A DNA stretch of 55,788 nt from a bacterium (lineage in GTDB: Bacteria; Planctomycetota; Planctomycetia; Pirellulales; Pirellulaceae). The notes under the pieces are model-generated. The model was given only the letters and a program-made list of their open reading frames with translations, searched no databases and had not been told where the DNA came from. A program made the position numbers and the translations under genes. Where the stretch lies: contig JANSWS010000005.1 of the NCBI GenBank assembly GCA_024743355.1, forward strand, positions 1-55,788, given 5' to 3'. This document shows positions 1 through 7,849 of this stretch, piece by piece (position 1 is the first letter of the stretch; the number at the start of each line of letters is the position of its first letter).

Positions 1-438
1 TGGGGTAGTGCGGCGGTAGGCCTTTGGGCGACCACCGCGCACAAGGCCCCGGCCGTGCAAGGATGTTGCGGACTCAGAAACACTCCAAGTGCGGGCCATC
101 ACCAACGTTCGTCCGCGTGTTATCGCAACGTGCAACCCCGGCGACGCTGTTAAGCATTGGGTTCGAGCGGGCTCACCCGAAAATGCAAGTACGCGTCAGC
201 GAGTAAGTATCAGTCGCCATCGAGGTACACACTTGCTTGCGCTGCGTGCTTGTATATCTAATGTCAAATTGCTTTACAGCCCTACCTGAAGGGCCACTTA
301 CATATCAGCCCAGGGCAGAGCGTCGCGGCGCAGCCGCAGAGCGTCGCCCTGGGATCGCAGCCAATCCCACACAGATAAGCCCTGCAAGGGCGCACCAAAC
401 CCATGGCGTAGCCGCAGAGTGTCGCCCTGGGCTCGCAG
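1..438. other. Gene-free left edge with repeats
   Basis: I see no convincing coding region. The short open frames here have no recognisable domain, no good ribosome-binding site and overlap one another. The right half (309-439) holds the palindromic and direct repeats listed separately. The region lies just past the 3' end of xylose isomerase, so it is its downstream untranslated region plus spacer. Confidence 0.6.
309..353. repeat. REP-like palindromic element
   Basis: The ends are a perfect inverted repeat, CCCAGGGC (309-316) and GCCCTGGG (346-353), around a GC-rich core that itself contains two copies of CAGAGCGTCGC. On the minus strand it follows the xylose isomerase stop and could fold into a strong hairpin that protects or ends that transcript, though no U-run follows. 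It looks like a repetitive extragenic palindrome; its family is not known to me from sequence alone. Confidence 0.6.
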
Positions 439-439
439 C
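333..439. repeat. Direct repeat pair, 29-bp units 78 bp apart
   Basis: Positions 333-361 and 411-439 match at 27 of 29 bases. Both carry GCCGCAGAG, then C or T, then GTCGCCCTGGG and TCGCAGC. The first copy overlaps the right arm of the palindrome at 309-353; the second starts just before and ends at the xylose isomerase stop. Between them lies a smaller palindrome, GCCCTGCAAGGGC (379-391). Confidence 0.6.
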
Positions 440-1746
440 TATAGATAGCGATTGATCAAGTTCTCAAGCATTTCTTGGCGACCACTGGTATTGGGCTGCG
501 CCTCACCCTTTTGCATCATGTAGGCTTCCAGTTCGGCCAGGCTGGATTGACCACTCTCGATCTTCTGTCCCAATTCGCCATCCCAACTGCTGTATCGTTG
601 TTGGACAAAGCTACTCAGTTCGCCGTCGGCTCGAATGGCTGCGGCAATCTTGAGACCTCGAGCAAATGCATCCATGCCGCCGATGTGCGCGTGGAATAAA
701 TCGATTGGTTCGAAGCTTTCGCGGCGGACCTTGGCATCGAAATTGACACCACCGCTTCCCAGGCCGCCGTGCTTGAGAATGGCCAGCATGCATTGGGTGG
801 TCAAATAGTAGTCCGTGGGGAATTGATCGGTGTCCCAGCCGAGCAACAGGTCGCCCGTGTTGGCGTCGATCGATCCCAAAGCTCCTTGGTGGCCCGCGTA
901 GTCGAGCTCATGCATCATCGTATGACCAGCCAGGGTGGCGTGGTTGGTTTCCAAGTTGAGCTTGAAGTAAGGCATTAGATCGTAGGCCCGCAAGAAGTTC
1001 AGGCAGGCTGCAGCATCGGAATCGTATTGATGCTTGGTGGGTTCCTTGGGTTTGGGCTCGATCAGAAAGGGTCCGCTAAAGCCGATTTGCTTGGCGTAAT
1101 CGACAGCCATATGAAAGAAGCGGGCAAGATGATCCAATTCCCGCTGCATGTCGGTGTTGTAGAGGTTCTGATAGCCTTCGCGGCCACCCCAGAAAACGTA
1201 GTTCTGGCCGCCAAGCTCCTTGGTGACTTCCAGGCATTTCTTGACTTGTGCCGCGGCATAGGCAAACACATCCACATTGCAGCTGGTGGCGGCACCGTGC
1301 ATGTACCGCGGATTGCTGAACAGATTGGCGGTGCCCCACAGCAATTGAATGCCCGTTTTCTGCTGGTGCTCCTTCAGCGATTTGGCAACCCGCTCAAAAT
1401 TCGCGTGGGATTCGGCCAAGCTGCTGCCTTCGGGGGCCACATCGCGATCATGAAAGGCGTAGAAGGGGGCTTGCAGTTTTTCGAAGATCTCGAAGGCAAC
1501 CTCCACGCGACGCAAGGCATTGTCGACGCTGTCCGTACCGTCTTCCCAAGGGCGTACGGCGGTTCCAACCCCAAAAGGGTCGCTGCCATCGCCGCGCATC
1601 GTATGCCAATAGACGACGCTAAAGCGCATGTGATCGCGCATGGATTTTCCTTCCACCATTTCGTCCGGATTGTACCAGCGAAAGGCCAGAGGATTCTTGC
1701 TTTGCGGGCCCTCGTATTCGATGCGGTTGATTTCAGGAAAGTACAT
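439..1746 (-). CDS. xylA: Xylose isomerase
   Basis: Interconverts D-xylose and D-xylulose (also glucose/fructose) in the cytoplasm, using two divalent metal ions in a TIM barrel. The 435-residue length fits the class II family. Visible signatures are the catalytic-His segment [10 protein letters not shown] (around residue 100), VFWGGREGY, the metal/base segment [26 protein letters not shown] and LGWDTDQFP. All key residues appear intact. It is the last gene of a minus-strand unit; the sulfatase stop is 32 bases upstream. Clustering with a secreted sulfatase and an SDR suggests polysaccharide-derived sugar use, which is inference. The 3' end runs into the repeat region at 309-439. Confidence 0.97.
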   Translation of the reverse strand: MYFPEINRIEYEGPQSKNPLAFRWYNPDEMVEGKSMRDHMRFSVVYWHTMRGDGSDPFGVGTAVRPWEDGTDSVDNALRRVEVAFEIFEKLQAPFYAFHDRDVAPEGSSLAESHANFERVAKSLKEHQQKTGIQLLWGTANLFSNPRYMHGAATSCNVDVFAYAAAQVKKCLEVTKELGGQNYVFWGGREGYQNLYNTDMQRELDHLARFFHMAVDYAKQIGFSGPFLIEPKPKEPTKHQYDSDAAACLNFLRAYDLMPYFKLNLETNHATLAGHTMMHELDYAGHQGALGSIDANTGDLLLGWDTDQFPTDYYLTTQCMLAILKHGGLGSGGVNFDAKVRRESFEPIDLFHAHIGGMDAFARGLKIAAAIRADGELSSFVQQRYSSWDGELGQKIESGQSSLAELEAYMMQKGEAQPNTSGRQEMLENLINRYL

Positions 1747-1778
1747 GGTGCAAACTTGGCTTGAAGAGGATTAGGAGA

Positions 1779-3203
1779 TTAATGTTCCAGCAGGGTGTCT
1801 GCCGGTTGGAGATCCGCACGATGCAGATCGATCAGAGACTGGATCTGTTGAACAGTCCCAGGCTGACTGGAAGCCATGTTGTAACGCTCGCCGGGATCAT
1901 GCTCCAGGTGGTAGAGCTTGGGCTTGTCCAATTTCGTAAGTTTTTTGGGTTCGCTGCCGTAGGATCCGTGTTCTTGCAAGTGCAGCTTCCAGGGGCCCAT
2001 GCGAACTGCCATCAGTTCATAGGCGCGGTAGTAAAATAGTGTTTCCCGCGGGCTGTTACCGCTACCCCGCAGCACCGCGGTCAGATCGTAGCTGTCGAGC
2101 CGCCGATCGCGGGGCAGCTCGGCTTCGGCGAGGGTGGCAAAGGTCGCCATCAGATCCATCGTGGAGCCCAGCTCCAATGTCGCCTGATTGGCGGCGATGG
2201 TGCCCGGCCACCACATAATGGTCGGCTCTCGCATTCCGCCTTCCCAGGTTGTACCTTTTCCTTCGCGGAGAAGCCCCGCCGATCCGCCATGGTCTGCCTG
2301 GGAAAGCCAAGGTCCATTGTCGCTGGTGAAGACCACCAGTGTATTCCGGCTGAGTTGCTCGTCACGGAGCACTTTCAAGATCTGTCCAACGCTGTCATCG
2401 ATCTCCTCAACGACGTCGCCATACAGCCCGCGTCGACTGCGGTCCGCAAACTCAGAACTGCGAAAAAGCGGGACATGCGGCATGGAGTGGGCCAAATACA
2501 GAAAGAATGGCTGTTCTGATGGCTCCTTGATGAAGCGTATGGCTTCCTCGGTATAGCGGCGTGTCAGCGTCGTCTGATCGGCAGGACGCTCCACTTCCTG
2601 CTTGTCGCGCATCAGCGGGACGTTGAAATACTCGCTTTTGGGTTCCGTGATCGCGAGCTTTCCCGAGGGGGCGGATGCGACCCGGTCCATATCATTCGAA
2701 TAGGGAATGCCAAAATAGGAGTCGAAGCCGTGCTCAGTAGGCAGGTACTGAGGTAGATGCCCCAGGTGCCACTTGCCAACGCAGCCCGTACGGTAGCCGG
2801 CATCACGCAGCATTTCGGCGATGGTGATTTCCTCGGCCGGCAGTCCGCCGTTGGAATCCGGAAAGAGTACCCGCCGCTGATTGCTGCACATACCGTTTCG
2901 CAGCGGTAGACGCCCCGTCATTAAGGCGGCGCGGCTGGGGGTGCAAACGGGGGCCGCAGAATAAAACTGCAGCCAGCGCATGCCCTCGCTGGCCATGCGG
3001 TCCAACTCGGGAGTGCGGATCGATGGATGCCCGAAACAACTCAGGTCGCCATATCCCAGATCATCGCAAAAAATCACGATCAAGTTGGGTTGGGCGGCCG
3101 CCGAGCGGAGTGTCAACAGCCCGATTGTTTGGCCTATGAATGTCAGAAAGAGCAGGCCTCGAGCCGAGGCGGAGAGTAATCGTCGTGAGTGCACAGGCTT
3201 CAT
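1779..3203 (-). CDS. Secreted arylsulfatase-type sulfatase
   Basis: Hydrolyses a sulfate ester; the natural substrate cannot be told from sequence, but planctomycetes use many such enzymes on sulfated algal polysaccharides. The 474-residue protein starts with a basic n-region and hydrophobic stretch ending near AAAQ, consistent with export. Then come NLIVIFCDDLGYGD (metal-binding Asp pair) and CTPSRAALMTGR, the C-x-P-S-R motif whose Cys is matured to formylglycine. KWHLGH and FTSDNGPW supply further active-site residues. It lies 23 bases after the SDR stop and 32 before xylA, so the three are probably co-transcribed. No maturase gene lies in this window. Confidence 0.93.
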   Translation of the reverse strand: MKPVHSRRLLSASARGLLFLTFIGQTIGLLTLRSAAAQPNLIVIFCDDLGYGDLSCFGHPSIRTPELDRMASEGMRWLQFYSAAPVCTPSRAALMTGRLPLRNGMCSNQRRVLFPDSNGGLPAEEITIAEMLRDAGYRTGCVGKWHLGHLPQYLPTEHGFDSYFGIPYSNDMDRVASAPSGKLAITEPKSEYFNVPLMRDKQEVERPADQTTLTRRYTEEAIRFIKEPSEQPFFLYLAHSMPHVPLFRSSEFADRSRRGLYGDVVEEIDDSVGQILKVLRDEQLSRNTLVVFTSDNGPWLSQADHGGSAGLLREGKGTTWEGGMREPTIMWWPGTIAANQATLELGSTMDLMATFATLAEAELPRDRRLDSYDLTAVLRGSGNSPRETLFYYRAYELMAVRMGPWKLHLQEHGSYGSEPKKLTKLDKPKLYHLEHDPGERYNMASSQPGTVQQIQSLIDLHRADLQPADTLLEH

Positions 3204-3226
3204 CTCCGATGCATAGCGCTGTTTAA

Positions 3227-4063
3227 TCAGCTGCTGTTCTTTTTCAACAGGTAATCGCCCAGCCGAGGAGAAATGGCGGCGGCTGCGAGCAATATTCTAG
3301 CACGACGCGGACGGATGATGGTTCGCTTGCGGAGGGCTGCGGCGTAAAGGATCTCACCAGCCAAACGCTGGGCATCAAGTCCTTTGACTCGTGCGCCTCC
3401 TCCGGGCTGCATCGCCTCTGCCGGCAGATCTCTATGGTGCACCGAAGAGTAGCGTTCTCCGGCATCGCTACGCCGAATGGGACCCGGACAAGCCAGCATC
3501 ACATGTATCCCGTCCACGGCCAGTTCCAAGCGAGCTTGCTGTGCCAACGCCGCTAAGGCATGCTTGGCAATGGCATAGCCGCCGAGAAATCGGGGCGCGA
3601 AAAGACTGGCCAGCGAGCCGATCAATACCAAGGTGCTGCGGTCAGGTCGCAACGCGGGACGAAAACACTGCAACACATTCAAGCTGGAAACCAGGTTCAT
3701 TTCCCACAGCCTCTGAAGATTATCCAGCTGCAGATCCATAATGGTCCCACGATCGCTCTGGCCGACCGCGTTCAAAACAAGATCTACCCCGCCGAATTCG
3801 CTTTGGATCTGTTGCACCCTCTGTTCAAGCTGTTGTCGGTCGAGCACGTCACAGGGCACTGCCGTCAGCTGGCAGTTGGGAGCGGAGGCCAGAAGTGTAT
3901 TGCGGAACGTTTCCAGTTTTTGGGCATCCCTAGCCAGCAATGCGAGTTTCCCAACGCCACCGTTGGCCAACTCGACAGCCATAGCTCGCCCCAGACCATT
4001 GCTCGCACCGCAGACCACAGCCGTTTTTTGTTTCCAAGGCTTTTGGCGTAAGTGACTGGGCAT
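3227..4063 (-). CDS. Short-chain dehydrogenase/reductase
   Basis: NAD(P)-dependent oxidoreductase of the classical SDR fold, 278 residues. The nucleotide-binding motif is CGASNGLG near the N-terminus (family TGxxxGxG), followed by CDV, NAVG (family NNAG), the catalytic Ser in IGSLAS and the YAIAK Tyr-Lys pair. The C-terminus is basic (KRTIIRPRRARILL) with a hydrophobic stretch, as in membrane-associated SDRs of the DHRS7 type; that comparison is tentative. It is the first gene of the SDR, sulfatase, xylA unit and faces pyruvate kinase across a 375-bp divergent spacer. Its substrate is not predictable. Confidence 0.88.
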   Translation of the reverse strand: MPSHLRQKPWKQKTAVVCGASNGLGRAMAVELANGGVGKLALLARDAQKLETFRNTLLASAPNCQLTAVPCDVLDRQQLEQRVQQIQSEFGGVDLVLNAVGQSDRGTIMDLQLDNLQRLWEMNLVSSLNVLQCFRPALRPDRSTLVLIGSLASLFAPRFLGGYAIAKHALAALAQQARLELAVDGIHVMLACPGPIRRSDAGERYSSVHHRDLPAEAMQPGGGARVKGLDAQRLAGEILYAAALRKRTIIRPRRARILLAAAAISPRLGDYLLKKNSS

Positions 4064-4438
4064 AATTCAGCTCGCGGGACGTCGAGACAATGGGAGGAAT
4101 GATCCAGACTACAAGAAAGGTCACGAATTCGGTACAACCGTGAGCATCTTTCTCCGAAAGCCCGTCGGCGTCCAGCGGAAGAGTCGGGTTTGGATCACAA
4201 CTATCAAGGGATATACGATAGACCAAATATTCGACAGCCGCTGATAGGTGGCCCGTAATTCGCCTTTCGCAGAATCATGGTTCGGCTCACTAGGAACCTG
4301 TTAGAAAACCTAAGAGAACCGCGGCTAACGCCAATGCGGCTAATGGTTTTCGGATAGCTGCAAAGCACAGCAGTCTGTCTCCGCCATAAAACGCGTCCCA
4401 AACACCAATCCATCGACCCGAATACATCGAGTATCAGA
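4064..4438. other. Divergent spacer between SDR and pyk
   Basis: This must hold the promoters of the SDR unit (minus) and pyruvate kinase (plus), but I see no pair of near-consensus boxes I would defend. It contains one copy of a dispersed element with inverted ends (4304-4356). No coding frame is convincing. Confidence 0.5.
4304..4356. repeat. Dispersed ~53-bp element, copy A
   Basis: The ends are inverted: GAAAACC at 4304-4310 and GGTTTTC at 4345-4351. Inside are ACCGCGGCTAACGC and GCGGCTAATGG. A second copy at 20491-20543 aligns without gaps and has the same 48-base distance between its inverted ends. This copy ends about 80 bases before the pyruvate kinase start codon. Confidence 0.65.
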
Positions 4439-5884
4439 ATGCTACCCGCCCGTCCCCACTTGGATGAAGCCCGATCGAAAATTGTCGCTACGGTCGGTCC
4501 CGCATGTAGCGAGCTTGAGACGCTCATCAAGCTGGTGGAGCAGGGAGTGGATGTGTTTCGCATCAATGCTGCCCACGGAACGCAGGCGGATTTTGAGGCT
4601 TGGGTCTCCAAGATCCAGCAGGCGCGGGAAGCTACGGGCTTTCCCGTCGCCTGTTTGCTGGATCTGGCTGGACCTAAAATCCGACTCGGACAGCTGTTTC
4701 AAGATCCGTTGGAAGTCGATATCGGTGACGAACTGGAGTTCATCCGCGGAGACCAGGTCGGCGAGGCTCATCAGCTGTGCAGCAACTATCCCAAACTGAT
4801 CGATGAAGTTCAGGCCGATGATCGTATTATGCTCGCAGATGGCACCATTGGCTTGCGAGTGCTGGAGAAGCGAGCGGATAGTTTTCGCTGCCGAGTTCTG
4901 ACCGCCGGTACCATCCGAAGTCGCCAGGGTATCAATCTTCCTGGCGTCACCCTAAGCGTCTCGGCCATGCGTCCCAAAGATGTGGAATACGCGATGTGGG
5001 GAGCTCGGCAAGGAATCGACTTTATCAGCTTGAGTTTCGTGCGGAGCGCCCAGGATGTTCGTTCCTTGAAAGATCTTCTAACATCGCTGGAATCGAATGC
5101 TCTGGTGATAGCAAAAATTGAGAAACGCGAGGCGCTCGATTGTCTGGATGAAATTGTTGAGGCCGCGGATGGAATTATGGTGGCCCGAGGCGATTTGGGC
5201 GTCGAGATCGACGTGGCCAGGACGCCCGTCGAACAAAAACGGATCATTCAAGTCTGTCGTCAGAAGCTAAAGCCGGTCATCGTGGCCACTCAGATGCTGG
5301 AAAGCATGCACGAAAACCGACGTCCGACTCGTGCGGAAGCCAGCGACGTGGCCAACGCGATACTGGACGGCGCGGACGCTTGCATGTTGAGCGGAGAGAC
5401 CGCCATCGGAAACTATCCGGTGGAAGCCGTCGCCATGATGAATCGCATCATGAAGCACACCGAACGCATGTTGATTGATCAGCCCTCCGATAAAGTCGCC
5501 AAGGTCTTTGACCCGAGCGAGCCCATTACTTCGGCAGTGACCTACAGCGCAGCTAGCATTGCCCAGGCGATTGGCGCTAAACTGGTGGTTGTGGCCAGCA
5601 AGACCGGCGGGACTGCCTGGGTCAAATCCAAGCAGCGCAATTTCATTCCCACGCTCGGCATCAGCAGTATTCCGGAGACCCTGCGTCGGATGTGTCTTTT
5701 CTGGGGCATCATGCCTTTTTATGTCGAGCACTTCGATGACACCGCTCATCTGATAGAAGTCATTTCAAAATGGGGCAAGCAACACGAAATGTTGCACGGC
5801 GGTGACACCGTTGTTTTCGTTACAGGCACAGGTATCGTCGACAACGCCCACAACCAGATATTGGTCCATGAAGTTCAGGCGTGA
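4439..5884 (+). CDS. pyk: Pyruvate kinase
   Basis: Transfers phosphate from phosphoenolpyruvate to ADP in the last step of glycolysis. At 481 residues it has the usual bacterial length. Visible are KIVATVGPAC at the N-terminus, RINAAHG (commonly RxNxSHG; here the Ser position is Ala), LLDLAGPKIR, the catalytic Lys in IAKIEKREA, the metal-site motif MVARGDLGVEI and ATQMLESM. The C-terminal allosteric domain is present (TGTGIVDNA). The start is preceded only by a weak ribosome-binding sequence. The gene stands alone on the plus strand; the leuA leader begins only about 30 bases after its stop. Confidence 0.97.
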   Translation: MLPARPHLDEARSKIVATVGPACSELETLIKLVEQGVDVFRINAAHGTQADFEAWVSKIQQAREATGFPVACLLDLAGPKIRLGQLFQDPLEVDIGDELEFIRGDQVGEAHQLCSNYPKLIDEVQADDRIMLADGTIGLRVLEKRADSFRCRVLTAGTIRSRQGINLPGVTLSVSAMRPKDVEYAMWGARQGIDFISLSFVRSAQDVRSLKDLLTSLESNALVIAKIEKREALDCLDEIVEAADGIMVARGDLGVEIDVARTPVEQKRIIQVCRQKLKPVIVATQMLESMHENRRPTRAEASDVANAILDGADACMLSGETAIGNYPVEAVAMMNRIMKHTERMLIDQPSDKVAKVFDPSEPITSAVTYSAASIAQAIGAKLVVVASKTGGTAWVKSKQRNFIPTLGISSIPETLRRMCLFWGIMPFYVEHFDDTAHLIEVISKWGKQHEMLHGGDTVVFVTGTGIVDNAHNQILVHEVQA

Positions 5885-5917
5885 AGTTCAGCGTGAGGAA
5901 ACTTTTCAACTATTGAC

Positions 5918-5946
5918 TTGACGCTGCTGAAATCAAAGGCTACCGT
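5918..5946 (+). promoter_or_regulatory. Possible promoter of the leuA leader
   Basis: A TTGACG box (5918-5923) is followed after 17 bases by TACCGT (5941-5946). The -35 match is good and the -10 match poor (3 of 6). If used, transcription would start about at the ATG of the leader peptide, making it nearly leaderless; an upstream TTGACT at 5913 is an alternative. Tentative. Confidence 0.3.
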
Positions 5947-5953
5947 TACTGCT

Positions 5954-6037
5954 ATGTCGAACACGTATACAAGTCTGCCCGCTGTGATTTTGCTCAGCGA
6001 TCTCTTGTTGCTACCGCTCGCACTTGGCGAGCGTTAG
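5954..6037 (+). CDS. leuL: Leucine-rich leader peptide of leuA (27 aa)
   Basis: A 27-codon frame, ATG to TAG, starts 69 bases after the pyruvate kinase stop and 287 bases before leuA. Nine codons are leucine (residues 8, 13, 14, 17-20, 22, 24), with a run of four at 17-20 read by CTC, TTG, TTG and CTA; the core is ILLSDLLLLPLALGER. The peptide is presumably not functional itself. It would sense charged tRNA-Leu by ribosome stalling, as E. coli leuL does. Support comes from the matching alternative RNA stems at 6015-6106 and from the identity of the downstream gene. AAAGG lies about 14 bases before the ATG. No homology search was possible. Confidence 0.78.
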   Translation: MSNTYTSLPAVILLSDLLLLPLALGER

Positions 6038-6106
6038 GGGTTCGACTTACGCACATTCAGATCGGCAGATCCAAACCCCGGCGCTCGACGAGCTTCGGGG
6101 TTTTTT
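6015..6106 (+). promoter_or_regulatory. Leucine attenuator with alternative RNA stems
   Basis: Four segments can pair in mutually exclusive ways. Segment 1 (CGCTCGC, 6015-6021, inside the leader codons) pairs perfectly with 6027-6033 (GCGAGCG). The longer segment 2 (6028-6042) can instead pair with segment 3 (6074-6087): CGAGCG with CGCTCG and GGGGTT with AACCCC, two 6-bp helices around a small internal loop. Segment 3 otherwise pairs with segment 4 as the terminator. A ribosome stalled on Leu 17-20 (6002-6013) would cover segment 1 and free segment 2 for the antiterminator; one reaching the TAG at 6035 would cover segments 1 and 2 and let the terminator form. This predicts leuA induction on leucine starvation. 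Confidence 0.78.
6073..6106 (+). terminator. Intrinsic terminator of the leuA attenuator
   Basis: AAACCCCG (6073-6080) pairs with CGGGGTTT (6096-6103), and the inner GCTCG/CGAGC can extend the stem. The U-run is six bases (6101-6106). It lies between the leader peptide and leuA, and its left arm is shared with the antiterminator. Confidence 0.85.
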
Positions 6107-6240
6107 CGTATCAAATCACCTCGAAGCATGCCGTCGTGTCACCTGGCAGATGCCAATTTGAGCCCTAAAAATTGAGCCCAAACAATTGAGCACGATTTGC
6201 CAACTTTTTTACAGTGACCCTTAGAAAGCTTGGATGAACG

Positions 6241-7797
6241 ATGAACTCCAATGAATCTGTCAGGCAAATTCGGATCTTTGATACCACCTTGCGAGACGGT
6301 GAGCAGTCTCCTGGTGGGAGCATGAATTTTGCAGAGAAACTGGAGGTCGCTCAGGCTCTCACCGATCTGGGAGTCGACATCATTGAGGCGGGTTTTCCCA
6401 TCGCATCTCCAGGAGATTTCGAATCCGTTCGCGAGATCGCCAACACCATTCGTGGGGCCTCCATCTGCGGCTTGGCGCGATGCAACACGGCCGACATCGA
6501 GCGGGCCTGGGATGCCCTCAAGGGGGCCGAAAGACCGAGGATCCACGTGTTTCTGGCAACCAGCGCCATTCATCGAGAGTTCAAACTGCGGATGTCTCAA
6601 GACGAGATCGTGCAGCGAGCCGTGCAAGGAGTCGAGCTGGCCGTTGGCTTCTGCGATGACGTCGAGTTTTCTCCGGAGGATGCGGCTCGTACCGAGCATG
6701 ACTTCCTATGTCGCGTCGTGGAAGCGGCCATCAATGCCGGTGCGACAACGATCAATATTCCGGACACGGTGGGTTACGCGACACCCCGCGAAATGTTCGA
6801 GCGGATTGAATTGCTGTTGAATCGGGTCCCCAACATTGATCGTGCCGTGTTGAGCGTTCACTGTCACGACGACTTGGGGCTAGCGGTGGCAAATTCACTG
6901 GCAGCCGTGGAGGCTGGGTGTGGCCAGGTCGAATGCACCATCAATGGAATTGGCGAGCGGGCTGGAAACTGCGCGTTGGAAGAGGTCGTCATGGCCATGA
7001 AGACCCGACGCGAGTTTTATCACTGCGAAACGGGCATCCATAGCGAAAGACTGGTTCCCACCAGCCGCCTGGTAAGCAAGATTACCGGCTTGGAGGTGCA
7101 GCGGAACAAGTCGATCGTTGGACGCAATGCATTTGCCCATGAATCGGGTATTCACCAAGATGGGATGCTCAAGGAGAAGAGCACCTACGAAATCATGCGG
7201 CCGCAAGATGTGGGTTTTGCCAAGACAGACTTAGTGCTAGGTAAACACAGTGGACGGGCTGCTTTGGCGGATCGCGCGCGTGCCCTGGGCTTTCACATCA
7301 GCGGCGAGCAGCTGCAGTTGGTTTTTGAGAATTTCAAAGCCCTGGCGGATAAGAAGAAGGAAATCTACGACGGAGACATCGTAGCGCTCATCCAGCAGGA
7401 GATTTCAGGCAAGATTGATGAGGCTTGGAGTCTGGTTCGCTTCGAGGTAGCCAGCGGTTCCAACCGGCCGCCGAAAGTCAGCCTGACGCTGCGACACGAC
7501 GGGCAGGAGTTCACGCGGGAAGTTGAACAGGGCGATGGCCCGATCGACGCGGCTTTCTGGGCCGTGGAGGGCATCACGGGATATCAAGTCGTGTGCAAAG
7601 ACTACCGTGTCCGCAGCGCCACACTGGGGCGAGATGCCTTGGGCGAGGTGCAGTTGGAAGTCGAGCACAAGGGGAAGACCTTCAAGGGGCTGGGCGTGTC
7701 CACCGACACAGTGGAGGCAACCGTGCTGGCCATGCTGAATGCCATTAATCGGATCGCTTCCGCCGATTCGATGACGGAAGAGCCCAACGCGGTTTAA
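6241..7797 (+). CDS. leuA: 2-isopropylmalate synthase
   Basis: Condenses acetyl-CoA with 2-oxoisovalerate, the first committed step of leucine synthesis. The 518 residues hold the catalytic TIM barrel, with IFDTTLRDGEQSPGG near the N-terminus (metal and catalytic residues), HCHDDLGLAVANS (metal-binding His pair) and INGIGERAGN. Then come the linker with NAFAHESGIHQDGM and a C-terminal leucine-feedback domain from about residue 390 (GDGPIDAAFWAV, GVSTDTVEAT). Length and motifs fit the bacterial long-form enzyme. It is preceded by the attenuator at 5954-6106, so feedback inhibition and transcription attenuation may both act. No other leu genes lie in the window. A terminator follows at 7802-7829. 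Confidence 0.97.
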   Translation: MNSNESVRQIRIFDTTLRDGEQSPGGSMNFAEKLEVAQALTDLGVDIIEAGFPIASPGDFESVREIANTIRGASICGLARCNTADIERAWDALKGAERPRIHVFLATSAIHREFKLRMSQDEIVQRAVQGVELAVGFCDDVEFSPEDAARTEHDFLCRVVEAAINAGATTINIPDTVGYATPREMFERIELLLNRVPNIDRAVLSVHCHDDLGLAVANSLAAVEAGCGQVECTINGIGERAGNCALEEVVMAMKTRREFYHCETGIHSERLVPTSRLVSKITGLEVQRNKSIVGRNAFAHESGIHQDGMLKEKSTYEIMRPQDVGFAKTDLVLGKHSGRAALADRARALGFHISGEQLQLVFENFKALADKKKEIYDGDIVALIQQEISGKIDEAWSLVRFEVASGSNRPPKVSLTLRHDGQEFTREVEQGDGPIDAAFWAVEGITGYQVVCKDYRVRSATLGRDALGEVQLEVEHKGKTFKGLGVSTDTVEATVLAMLNAINRIASADSMTEEPNAV

Positions 7798-7801
7798 GAG
7801 C

Positions 7802-7829
7802 AACCGCAGATCGTTGGGTCTGTGGTTTT
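7802..7829 (+). terminator. Intrinsic terminator after leuA
   Basis: AACCGCAGA (7802-7810) pairs with TCTGTGGTT (7819-7827) over nine positions with one G-U pair and an 8-base loop; a short T-run (7826-7829) follows. It lies five bases past the leuA stop and faces the convergent yebC. Confidence 0.65.
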
Positions 7830-7849
7830 CAATCAACTTGCCACGCCGA

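Noticed and set aside
1027-1764. Antisense frame (245 codons) opposite xylA
   Set aside because: Shadow of the xylose isomerase coding sequence, with no recognisable motif.
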